Shown piece by piece: positions 1 to 6,907 of a DNA stretch of 12,444 nucleotides. The stretch's first letter is position 1. Each line of letters starts with the position of its first letter. The translations under genes were made by a program, and so were the position numbers. The DNA is from Desulfobacteraceae bacterium (lineage in GTDB: Bacteria; Desulfobacterota; DSM-4660; Desulfatiglandales; Desulfatiglandaceae), in NCBI GenBank assembly GCA_030642205.1, contig DAOWOF010000044.1:1-12444 (forward strand). Direction: 5' to 3'. The notes beneath the pieces were generated by a model. It ran no database searches, had not been told where the DNA came from, and saw only the letters and a program-made list of their open reading frames with translations.

Positions 1-39
1 ATGTCACGCAGATCAAGAATAGATGCGTCTGGCTATTAA
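1..39 (+). pseudogene. possible N-terminal remnant of a REP-associated tyrosine (Y1/IS200-like) transposase
   Basis: An ATG at base 1 opens 12 codons, MSRRSRIDASGY, before a TAA at 37-39. The string resembles the usual beginning of RAYT/Y1 transposases (pattern M-x-R-x-x-R-I-D-A-P-G), but the frame stops where the family would continue into the first histidine-containing segment. No HUH motif or catalytic tyrosine follows, so this would be a dead 5' scrap. A GGGGACACCATAC inverted repeat 77 bases downstream, of a type I associate with such transposases, supports the reading. Twelve residues are few, and the gene could be cut by the window edge in ways I cannot see, so the call is tentative. 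Confidence 0.38.
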
Positions 40-115
40 TTTCTAATTATTTTAATTTACTTTTACGAACCGGCAGGTTTCCAATATCAAGGAACGTCTC
101 GAAAGCCTATACTTT

Positions 116-157
116 GGGGACACCATACCTGTTTTTTGAAATAAGTATGGTGCCCCC
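116..157. repeat. imperfect inverted repeat (REP-like, GGGGACACCATAC arms)
   Basis: The left arm at 116-128 (GGGGACACCATAC) pairs with the right arm at 145-157 (GTATGGTGCCCCC). Eight bp, CACCATAC with GTATGGTG, are perfect; then comes one A/C mismatch (120/153) and four G-C pairs. The loop of about 16 bases contains a T6 run. The arms resemble palindromes found next to Y1/RAYT transposase genes, which fits the transposase-like scrap at the window start. The repeat lies beyond the 3' end of ade, where it could also slow transcription, but no T-run follows the stem on either strand, so I do not call it an intrinsic terminator. The rest of 40-234 shows no gene. Confidence 0.6.
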
Positions 158-234
158 AGAATATTTGTCACGAATAAATCCGGAACATTTTCAGGGGTGT
201 TTTACGAGTTGGATTCAATCCGTGGCCGGGGTTA

Positions 235-1962
235 TCAATGCTTAGTAGATAAAGGAATAATTTTAAATTTATTAACATCCACCAGTCCTTTATCAGTCAA
301 TCTCAATTCAGGGATCACAGGCAAGGCCAGAAAAGACAGGGTCATAAAGGGCTCTTTTAATTTGCATTCCAATTGTGATAAGGCCGTTTTCAGGGCTTTA
401 AGTTGCTTGATCAGCTCCGGATGCGACTGCGAAGTCATAAGCCCTGCAATATCAAGGGGTACCTTGGCCAGCGCCTGATTATTGCAGACAACGCATAGCC
501 CTCCTCCCATGTCCCTTACTATCTCAATGGCTCTGAAAAGATCCTCATCATTTATCCCTGTCGCAATAATATTGTGAGAATCATGGGCTACAGATGAGGC
601 TATGGCTCCTCTTCGGAGGCCAAACCCTTTCACCAAGCCAAGACCTGTTTGTCCACTGGCGCTATGTCTTTCCACTACGGCCAGCTTCAGGATATCCTTT
701 TTCACGTCAGACAGGATAAAGCCTTTCTCCGTTTTTGGTTCAGTCTCCAGCATACGGGTAATTATCTGATCTGGAACAAGCTCTATGATTTTGCTTTTGC
801 CGCCATTATAAGGAATTTTAAAGCTGTCAGGAGAAAGAGATCCGGTTTTGAGTCGTTGTCCTGTCGGGATGTCAAGGGTATCCTTATTAACCGGAAAATA
901 TAACACTTCCCCTTTATCCACAATTAAATTGCCGTTCTTATATACAGCCGCAACATTAAACTGCTTTAAATCATCCAGGACGACCAAATCTGCCTTCCAG
1001 CCGGGAGCAATCGCTCCCCTGTCACTTAAACCAAAATATTGTGCAGGGTTAATGCTGACCAACTGAATGGCCGTGACAGGATCAAGCCCTAGTTTAACAG
1101 CTTTTCTGAGCGCAAAATCAAGATGCCCCTGATTATAAATATCCTCAGCATGCAGGTCATCCGAGACAATGCAGAATCTCTGTGAATTTTTGGGATTAAC
1201 CAGGGGGATCAATTCCTCCATATTTTTTGCGGATGACCCTTCTCTAATCATAATAAACATTCCAAGGCCCAGCTTTTCAAGGGCCTCTGCCTGGCTGATT
1301 ATCTCATGATCGGAACGAATACCTGCTGCAAGATAGGCATTAAGGTCAGGACCTTTGAGGGAGGGGCAATGACCATCCAGGATTTTATCCTTGAACAAAG
1401 CTATTTTTTCAAGCACTTTTTGGTCCCCAAAGAGGACACCTGGGACATTCATCATCTCTGCCAGGCCGAGAATACGGGGCTCATCGACTAGCGCAGCAAG
1501 ATCATCCGCGTCCAAAATGCTCCCCGATGTTTCAAGATGAGTCGCGGGAACGCAGGAAGGTGCCATAAAGAAAATATCAAAGGGTATATCATGACTTTCC
1601 GAGAGCATAAAACGTATGCCTGAAAGACCCATAACATTGGCAATCTCATGGGGATCCGAGATAATTGTTGTTGAGCCGTGAGATAAAAGGGCCGCAGCTA
1701 AAACAGTTGGCCTCAGCATTGTGCTTTCAATGTGGATATGTCCGTCTATAAAGCCGGGAGACAGGTATTTGCCTCTTAAATCCATTTCCACCCTGCCTCT
1801 GTAATGGGGTCCTATTCCTATAATAATTCCATCATAAATTGCAACATTGCTTTCCTGTATTTCACCATTAAAGACATTTACAATTCTTGCATGTTTCAGC
1901 ACAAGATCGGCTGAAATTTCTTGCCTGGCAGCCTGTATTCTGTTTTTAAGTTTTTCAGTCAT
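235..1962 (-). CDS. ade: adenine deaminase
   Basis: This 575-residue protein has the length and layout of bacterial adenine deaminase (AdeC/Ade, EC 3.5.4.2), which hydrolyses adenine to hypoxanthine and ammonia in cytoplasmic purine salvage. It belongs to the amidohydrolase superfamily. The metal-binding signature H75-I-H77 sits in GFIDGHIHIEST, followed by the family hallmark SDPHEIANVMG (S102 onward, with D103, H105 and E106). The segment VSDDLHAED around D268/D269 supplies the expected metal-site aspartate. The C-terminal domain carries the family's SVAHDSHNIIATG block and looks complete. The ATG at 1962 lies 15 bases after the upstream kinase-like gene, and its Shine-Dalgarno-like TAGGAG overlaps that gene's stop codon, so the two are probably co-transcribed and perhaps translationally coupled. 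I see no clear downstream terminator. Confidence 0.95.
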   Translation of the reverse strand: MTEKLKNRIQAARQEISADLVLKHARIVNVFNGEIQESNVAIYDGIIIGIGPHYRGRVEMDLRGKYLSPGFIDGHIHIESTMLRPTVLAAALLSHGSTTIISDPHEIANVMGLSGIRFMLSESHDIPFDIFFMAPSCVPATHLETSGSILDADDLAALVDEPRILGLAEMMNVPGVLFGDQKVLEKIALFKDKILDGHCPSLKGPDLNAYLAAGIRSDHEIISQAEALEKLGLGMFIMIREGSSAKNMEELIPLVNPKNSQRFCIVSDDLHAEDIYNQGHLDFALRKAVKLGLDPVTAIQLVSINPAQYFGLSDRGAIAPGWKADLVVLDDLKQFNVAAVYKNGNLIVDKGEVLYFPVNKDTLDIPTGQRLKTGSLSPDSFKIPYNGGKSKIIELVPDQIITRMLETEPKTEKGFILSDVKKDILKLAVVERHSASGQTGLGLVKGFGLRRGAIASSVAHDSHNIIATGINDEDLFRAIEIVRDMGGGLCVVCNNQALAKVPLDIAGLMTSQSHPELIKQLKALKTALSQLECKLKEPFMTLSFLALPVIPELRLTDKGLVDVNKFKIIPLSTKH

Positions 1963-1977
1963 AGTATAGGGCTGCTC

Positions 1978-2580
1978 CTAACACTCAATTTTATTGATCA
2001 CAAACCACTCTTTTTCAAGATTAGAGGATGTATCCACCAAAAGATGCATGATCTTAAGTCCGGGATAAAGATTTTTCAGATCGTGCAGATCTACAGTCTC
2101 AAATTTTTTCTGGTTATTAGTATATGCCTGTTCCGTAAGGGCGTTGGACTCATAATTTTCCTTGGAACGTTTTGAGATTCGTAACAGAGAAACTTCCTTG
2201 GGGCATTGGGTTTGCTGGATTACCAGAGTCATATTATTCTTTGCCGCTACTTCAGCAGCCCTGCGCCTGAGGGCCTGGGTAACAAAAGTGGCATCAAGGA
2301 TGATTCCCTCTTGCATTGCAGCCGTTTTGTGAGCCAGCCTGAACATTTCATCATAAACCATATTCCTCTTATTCATATCAGATGCCACTTTTTCATCAAA
2401 GATATCTTCATTTTTTAATACTTCAAGACGTATCAAGTCAGATCTGAAAATCCTGTATCCCTTATTTTCAGCAACCACTTCTGTTGTCTCGGTTTTATAA
2501 GATGCAGGTAACCCACAGGCAATCAAGACCACCTTTGATCCTAATTCTCTGTTTATAAATTCCACAAAAGGTTCTTTCAT
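1978..2580 (-). CDS. AAA_33-type P-loop kinase-like protein with atypical Walker A
   Basis: This 200-residue protein resembles the small P-loop kinases and ATPases of the AAA_33/zeta-toxin/APH-like group. A hydrophobic strand (VVLIAC, 17-22) leads into the P-loop GLPASYKT (23-30). Next come RSDLIR (46-51), in the place where such kinases have a substrate-contacting S-D-x-x-R, then an amphipathic helix, and ILDATF (94-99), a strand ending in an acidic residue typical of this fold. An Arg/Lys-rich stretch near RISKRSKE may be the lid. The P-loop keeps Lys29 and Thr30, but Tyr28 replaces the glycine normally before the lysine, and Ala26 the other glycine. The substrate is unknown. It is the first gene of a two-gene unit with ade, preceded by a strong GGGGAGG Shine-Dalgarno. 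A role in nucleotide or nucleoside metabolism is possible only by context. Confidence 0.7.
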   Translation of the reverse strand: MKEPFVEFINRELGSKVVLIACGLPASYKTETTEVVAENKGYRIFRSDLIRLEVLKNEDIFDEKVASDMNKRNMVYDEMFRLAHKTAAMQEGIILDATFVTQALRRRAAEVAAKNNMTLVIQQTQCPKEVSLLRISKRSKENYESNALTEQAYTNNQKKFETVDLHDLKNLYPGLKIMHLLVDTSSNLEKEWFVINKIEC

Positions 2581-2805
2581 ATCAATTCCTCCCCGGGCTT
2601 AAAATTTTTCAGGATCAAATGACTGGTGCTATTTTTTTATATCTTTGCAGCTTGCAAATATTATTCAATGGACATATATTTTTATAGAGGGATCTGGTTA
2701 GTGCCCAAACGGACAATCCTGATTTTTATTTAAACACTAATTAAGATCTGGTATTCTTTTTGCTGATTAATTATCTATAAATAATCCCTTTCTGGAAAGG
2801 ATAAA
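2581..2805. promoter_or_regulatory. divergent intergenic region between kinase-ade and the phospholipase-mutL-miaA set
   Basis: The 225 bases separate two gene sets pointing away from each other, so promoters for both should lie here. The region is very AT-rich. On the minus strand, TATAAA-like sequence (about 2633-2640) sits shortly before the GGGGAGG ribosome site of the kinase-like gene. On the plus strand, TATAAATAAT (2776-2785) precedes the GGAAAGGA ribosome site and could be a -10 element, but no well-spaced -35 is visible. I saw no riboswitch-like fold and no T-run hairpin. Confidence 0.45.
2644..2658. promoter_or_regulatory. 15-bp palindrome, possible operator
   Basis: TTTGCA-GCT-TGCAAA is a perfect inverted repeat with 6-bp arms and a 3-base spacer. 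It lies about 65 bases upstream of the minus-strand kinase-like gene, just upstream of an AT-rich TATAAA-like stretch read in that direction. The size suits a dimeric repressor or activator site. No regulator gene is visible nearby, so the binding protein is unknown and the site may be chance. Confidence 0.25.
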
Positions 2806-3663
2806 ATGTTTATTTTCAATATAATTATTTTTACTTGTTTATTTAGTATCTTACAATTGTTCGTGCCTGAAAATGGATTTGCCTGGGGACCGGGAATCCA
2901 TGCTGCTGTTGCCCTGAACTCCCTCGATAATGTCAGATTAATGTTGCCTCCTATAGGGGAGTTGATTCTTGCTTTTCCTCGTGAATATTTTTATGGTTGT
3001 CTTGCGGCAGATTTTTTTATTGGAAAAAGCTGGAAAAAAAAGGGTAATCATCCCCATAACTGGGAGGGAGGTTTTGCATTTCTTAAGGAATCTTCAAATG
3101 ATCAGGAAAAGGCTTTTTCCTATGGCTTCCTGGCCCATCTTGCAGCAGACGTTATTGCCCATAATTTTTTTATTCCAAGTCTCTTAAGCGTAAATCCGAT
3201 ACGACGAGGACATCTCTATTGGGAAATCAGGGCTGATCATTGGATTGGGTTGAGTTATTTAAAAATGGCACAAGAGATCCTCAAGATGGATCATCAAGAA
3301 TGTGATGACCTGTTAAAGGTTATTTCCGGCAACAAAAAGATTAACATAAAGGCCAAGAAACAGATATTTACACAATCAGTCAAGTTTTCCAATTATTTTT
3401 CCCTGACACATAATTTTGTTTTTTTTGGCAATGCAGCTGGCTGGAAGGTAATTAACAAGTATATGAAGTATATGATTGATATATCCTGTTTGACCGTAAA
3501 TAATTTTTTGATGGATCCAACATCCTCACCATGCCTCTCATATGATCCAATGGGACTTAAGAAAATACGTTTGGCCAAACACAAGAGACTACTTAACAGA
3601 CCTCTTTTAAAAAATCATCTTATAGGAGGTTTTGCAATTGACAAGGAGTTCCTCGAACTATGA
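2806..3663 (+). CDS. secreted zinc-dependent phospholipase C family protein
   Basis: The protein (285 residues) starts with a hydrophobic signal peptide (about 1-26). Cleavage after Gly-Phe-Ala26 would leave Trp27 as the new N-terminus. In Bacillus cereus phospholipase C the free N-terminal Trp1 binds zinc, and the other ligands have counterparts here: H32 near the N-terminus, D69 in YGCLAADFF, H84 in NHPHNW, the H111-L-A-A-D115-V-I-A-H119 block, and H136/E140 in HLYWE (the H-x3-E pair). This places it in the Zn_dep_PLPC / S1-P1 nuclease-like fold as a probable periplasmic or exported hydrolase; the true substrate (phospholipid or other phosphodiester) cannot be told from sequence. The start follows GGAAAGGA. 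Its stop overlaps the mutL start in ATGA, so the two are likely co-expressed despite unrelated roles. Confidence 0.8.
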   Translation: MFIFNIIIFTCLFSILQLFVPENGFAWGPGIHAAVALNSLDNVRLMLPPIGELILAFPREYFYGCLAADFFIGKSWKKKGNHPHNWEGGFAFLKESSNDQEKAFSYGFLAHLAADVIAHNFFIPSLLSVNPIRRGHLYWEIRADHWIGLSYLKMAQEILKMDHQECDDLLKVISGNKKINIKAKKQIFTQSVKFSNYFSLTHNFVFFGNAAGWKVINKYMKYMIDISCLTVNNFLMDPTSSPCLSYDPMGLKKIRLAKHKRLLNRPLLKNHLIGGFAIDKEFLEL

Positions 3664-5354
3664 ACAGGATAAGAATCCTGTCAGAAGAGGTGGCCTGCCA
3701 AATCGCTGCAGGGGAGGTCGTGGAAAGGCCAGCCTCTGTTGTGCGGGAATTATTGGACAATAGCATTGATTCCGGTGCGGATCGAATTCTGGTCAGGATT
3801 GAAAAAGGTGGCAAAAAGCTTATCAAAATCAGCGATAATGGTATTGGAATGGGCAGGGATGATCTCCTCTTATGTGTTGAAAGGCATGCCACCAGCAAGA
3901 TCCGGATAGCAGGAGATCTTGATCAGGTAAAAACTCTGGGCTTCAGGGGAGAAGCACTATCAAGTATTGCTGCTGTTTCACGAATGCAGATTATTTCAAA
4001 AACAAAGGATCAATTGGGCGGCTATCGATTCAAACTCAATGGGAGCAAGCTGATTTCCATTGAAGAAGCAGGTGCCTCCATAGGGACTACGGTTGAGATA
4101 AAAGATCTTTTTTTCAATATCCCTGCCAGACGCAAATTTCTTCGTGCCATAAAGACAGAAACAGACCATATAATTGACATTGTTTCTCGACTGGCCATTC
4201 CTTTCTCCGGCATTGATTTCAAGCTTTATGACCAAAAAAAAATGCTTCTTAATTTCCCTGCCTCGGATAATCCCGCTCTTCGTCTGGCCGCTATCATGGG
4301 ATCTACTGTGGCAGGCCTTCTAATACATTGTCAAAATGAACTGGATGGCCTTTCAATTACTGCCTATCTTGCACCATGGGAATTTGACAGGGGAAAAGGT
4401 GATCATATCTTTGTTTATGTCAATGGACGAAACATCAGGGATCGTATTATCACACGAGCTGTTATTGATGGTTACGGACAAAGGTTAATGAAGGGCCGCT
4501 ATCCTCAGGTGGCAATTTTTCTGGAGATTGATCCTTCCACAGTGGATGTAAATATTCATCCTGCAAAGCAGGAAATTCGTTTTCACAATAGTAATATGGT
4601 TTTTCAGGCCATTGTTAACACAATTAATAGTGCACTTAAGCAATCTGCTTCTTTTCCTGACAGACCGGCTATTGATTTTTCCTCCTTTGTTTCAGAGCCT
4701 GCGGTTGATTATATTCCAACCAGTAAAGATATCTCTTCTGATAAAGAGACTGAATCCTGGCATGCACTGGAAATGCTCAGGACTATTCCAAAAATTATTG
4801 GTCAATTAGGAAATAGCTATATATTATGTCAGGTTAAAGAAGGCCTTCTAATAATTGATCAGCATGCTGCTCATGAAAGGATTGTTTATGAACAACTGAA
4901 AAAAAGAATAAATGAGGGCAAGCTTGAGGTTCAGCATTTTTTGATTCCTCATAGATTGGAATTAACTCTGAAAGAGGCAGGGATAGTTTTAGCCAAAAAG
5001 GAGGAATTTGCCCATTTTGGAATCGAGCTGGATCATTTTGGAGGCAATACCTTTCTTTTAAGATCCCTGCCAACTCTGTTAAAGAATATCAAGCCAGACA
5101 AATTCCTGCCAGAGATTATTATGGAATTGGGGAAAAAAAACCTTTCAGCGGAACTTCTTTTGGAGCGGGTGTTGTCTACAATGGCCTGCCATAACGCCAT
5201 CCGGTCAGGAGTTAGTTTGACAAGGGAGGAAAGTGAAAAGATGCTTTATCAGTTGCAGGAACTGGAGCTGTTTACTAATTGCCCTCATGGAAGACCAGTC
5301 CTTAGATATATTACCTATTATGAAATTGAAAAGATGTTTAAACGAGTACTTTGA
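3660..5354 (+). CDS. mutL: DNA mismatch repair protein MutL, endonuclease type
   Basis: MutL (564 residues) couples MutS mismatch recognition to strand removal. The N-terminal GHKL ATPase is intact: E30 and N34 in RELLDNSIDSGAD, DNGIGM (59-64), ERHATSKI (74-81) and LGFRGEAL (93-100). After a short linker the C-terminal domain carries the metal-dependent nicking motif DQHA-x2-E-x4-E as D400, E406 and E411, plus the supporting ACHNAIRSG (509 onward) and CPHGRP (541-546) blocks. QHFLIP (425-430) matches the beta-clamp binding motif known from Bacillus subtilis MutL. This is the MutL type of bacteria without MutH, where MutL itself nicks. The ATG at 3660 overlaps the previous stop; AAGGAG lies 11 bases upstream. 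Its stop overlaps the miaA TTG start. Confidence 0.98.
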   Translation: MNRIRILSEEVACQIAAGEVVERPASVVRELLDNSIDSGADRILVRIEKGGKKLIKISDNGIGMGRDDLLLCVERHATSKIRIAGDLDQVKTLGFRGEALSSIAAVSRMQIISKTKDQLGGYRFKLNGSKLISIEEAGASIGTTVEIKDLFFNIPARRKFLRAIKTETDHIIDIVSRLAIPFSGIDFKLYDQKKMLLNFPASDNPALRLAAIMGSTVAGLLIHCQNELDGLSITAYLAPWEFDRGKGDHIFVYVNGRNIRDRIITRAVIDGYGQRLMKGRYPQVAIFLEIDPSTVDVNIHPAKQEIRFHNSNMVFQAIVNTINSALKQSASFPDRPAIDFSSFVSEPAVDYIPTSKDISSDKETESWHALEMLRTIPKIIGQLGNSYILCQVKEGLLIIDQHAAHERIVYEQLKKRINEGKLEVQHFLIPHRLELTLKEAGIVLAKKEEFAHFGIELDHFGGNTFLLRSLPTLLKNIKPDKFLPEIIMELGKKNLSAELLLERVLSTMACHNAIRSGVSLTREESEKMLYQLQELELFTNCPHGRPVLRYITYYEIEKMFKRVL

Positions 5355-6307
5355 AAAAAAACAAGAACCCGGATTTTGACAAACCAAAAGTAATAATTCT
5401 GGCAGGCCCAACGGGCTCTGGAAAGACCTCCTTTGGAGTAAAACTTGCATTAGCCCTGGATGCTGAGATTATAAATGCTGATTCAATGCAGGTCTATAGA
5501 GGAATGGATATTGGAACTGCAACTCCGACACCTGATGAACAAAAAGGGGTACCCCATCACCTGTTTAATATAGTTGACCCTGATGAAGAGTTTAATGCCG
5601 CACTGTATCGTGAAAGGGCATTGCCGGTTATCAGAGATATTAGCATCAGGAATAAGGTCTGTATTATTCTTGGAGGTACAGGCCTTTACATTAAGTCCTT
5701 GCTTGAAGGATTATTTGAATGCCCTGCCAGAGATCCTGGTCTGAGGGAAAAGCTTGGTAAGGAATGCGAACTTTATGGCTCTCAAAGACTTCATGAGCGA
5801 CTCTTGCTCCTGGATCCTGAATATGCGAAAAAAATCCATCCCAATGATAAATTACGAATCATCAGGGGGCTTGAGATATACCAGCTTACCAATGATCTGC
5901 CTTCCAGCCTGATTAAGACTCAGCAACAATCCAGGGAATTAGACCCCCGGATGTTCTGTCTGATAATGGATAGAAAAAAGTTATATGAGAGGATTAATCT
6001 TCGTACTGAAGCCATGCTTGAAGCTGGTCTGCTTGACGAAACAAAAAAATTATTGGAAGATGGTTATTCTCCTCGTTTAAAATCAATGAAGGCCATTGGA
6101 TATCGTCATATGATCAAATTTATAAACGGAGAGTATTCCATGGAAGATGCCCTTGGAATACTAAAGAGAGATACCCGGCGCTATGCAAAAAGACAACTGA
6201 CCTGGTTTGCAGCTGATGCGCAGTATAAAAGCATCTCTTTTAATCATTTTTATCAGGTAAAGGATGAAATTACCACCTTCCTTTACCTCCCGCCTGAGCG
6301 GGAATGA
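5351..6307 (+). CDS. miaA: tRNA dimethylallyltransferase MiaA
   Basis: MiaA (318 residues, EC 2.5.1.75) transfers a dimethylallyl group to A37 of tRNAs that read codons starting with U. The sequence shows the P-loop GPTGSGKT (19-26), the signature NADSMQVYRGMDIGTA (42 onward, including catalytic Asp44), GGTGLYIKSLLEGL, and the C-terminal block RDTRRYAKRQLTWF. The start is TTG at 5351: an in-frame TAA at 5339-5341 lies just upstream, only ACG, AGT and ACT codons stand between, and no later start precedes the P-loop. TTGA overlaps the mutL stop and there is no strong Shine-Dalgarno, so translation probably depends on coupling to mutL. The last residues, about YLPPERE, are encoded by a REP-like palindrome and are not part of the conserved family fold. 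Confidence 0.98.
   Translation: MKKNKNPDFDKPKVIILAGPTGSGKTSFGVKLALALDAEIINADSMQVYRGMDIGTATPTPDEQKGVPHHLFNIVDPDEEFNAALYRERALPVIRDISIRNKVCIILGGTGLYIKSLLEGLFECPARDPGLREKLGKECELYGSQRLHERLLLLDPEYAKKIHPNDKLRIIRGLEIYQLTNDLPSSLIKTQQQSRELDPRMFCLIMDRKKLYERINLRTEAMLEAGLLDETKKLLEDGYSPRLKSMKAIGYRHMIKFINGEYSMEDALGILKRDTRRYAKRQLTWFAADAQYKSISFNHFYQVKDEITTFLYLPPERE
6288..6303. repeat. REP-like palindrome at the 3' end of miaA
   Basis: TCCCGC-CTGA-GCGGGA forms a 6-bp stem with a 4-base loop, and the sequence continues as ATGACGG. It resembles the dispersed palindromes of the type GTCATTCCCGC...GCGGGAATGAC seen in many proteobacterial genomes, here with the left outer arm degraded. It overlaps the last miaA codons, and the miaA stop TGA (6305-6307) lies in the GGGAATGACGG part. 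No T-run follows, so it is not a standard intrinsic terminator, though it could protect the mRNA 3' end. Confidence 0.5.
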
Positions 6308-6339
6308 CGGAACATGGTAAAATTTTCTTTCATTTTTTC

Positions 6340-6369
6340 TTGTATCTGCCAGGGCATAGGGCTTAATAA
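6340..6369 (+). promoter_or_regulatory. candidate sigma-70-like promoter for hsp20-lon
   Basis: TTGTAT (6340-6345) and TAATAA (6364-6369) are separated by 18 bases in the 127-base gap between miaA and hsp20, a fair match to -35 and -10 elements. A start site soon after would give a leader of about 60 bases ending in the strong TAAGGAGGT ribosome site (6421-6429). I see no CIRCE repeat and no sigma-32 CCCAT element, so heat-shock control is not shown by the sequence. Confidence 0.3.
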
Positions 6370-6434
6370 GAAACAAAAGATAACATAAGCCATCAATATA
6401 AGTTTCTTTTTAAGAGGCTTTAAGGAGGTTTAAT

Positions 6435-6893
6435 ATGTTAGAGCTAACCACATGGATGAATAAAGAAATCGATAAGTTACGCAATGATATTGACAATCTT
6501 TTTTCAAAATTTTTTAAAGATTTCAGTATGCCGGCTTTATCACAATCGACTAATGACTTTCCTGCAATTGAAGTTTCCGAGACGGAAAAGGATTTAATTG
6601 TCAAGATTTTCATTCAGGGGATTGATCCTGATGATCTGGATATCTCTGTTTGCGAGACCAGTCTGACTATAAAAGGTAAAATAAAACAAAAACCCTCAAA
6701 AGATATTGAATATGATGCTCATATTGAAACATGGCATTATAGTTATTTTTCACGTTACTTGCGTTTACCATGTAAAGTAAAGGATAATGAGGTTAAAGCC
6801 CGTCACTCCGAAGGCATGATGATGATTATTATACCAAAAGATAAACAAGGCACTGATAAGGATACCAATATTAAGGCAAAATTTTACGGATGA
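6435..6893 (+). CDS. small heat shock protein, Hsp20/alpha-crystallin family
   Basis: This 152-residue protein is a typical bacterial small heat shock protein, an ATP-independent holdase that keeps unfolding proteins soluble for later refolding or degradation in the cytoplasm. The alpha-crystallin domain runs from about residue 43 (FPAIEVSETEKDLIVKI) through GIDPDDLDISV and LTIKGK to EGMMMIIIPK near 135. The N-terminal arm (1-42) is charged and helical, as usual. The C-terminal I-x-I/V anchoring motif is not evident; the tail ends NIKAKFYG, which may affect oligomer assembly. The ATG follows a near-perfect TAAGGAGGT, implying strong translation. The Lon-like protease gene starts 14 bases after its stop, suggesting a chaperone-protease unit. 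Confidence 0.93.
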   Translation: MLELTTWMNKEIDKLRNDIDNLFSKFFKDFSMPALSQSTNDFPAIEVSETEKDLIVKIFIQGIDPDDLDISVCETSLTIKGKIKQKPSKDIEYDAHIETWHYSYFSRYLRLPCKVKDNEVKARHSEGMMMIIIPKDKQGTDKDTNIKAKFYG

Positions 6894-6907
6894 GGAGGCC
6901 ACCATAG

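Noticed and set aside
197..478. A 93-codon plus-strand frame overlapping the 3' end of ade
   Set aside because: It lies mostly antisense to the well-supported adenine deaminase, has no family resemblance and lacks a ribosome site.
6288..6307. Hairpin after miaA read as a rho-independent terminator
   Set aside because: The stem is short, it overlaps the coding end, and no T-run follows on either strand; a REP-like repeat fits better.
6314..6388. A 24-codon ORF (starting MVKFSFIF) between miaA and hsp20
   Set aside because: There is no ribosome site, it overlaps the likely hsp20 promoter, and a hydrophobic peptide arises easily from AT-rich DNA.
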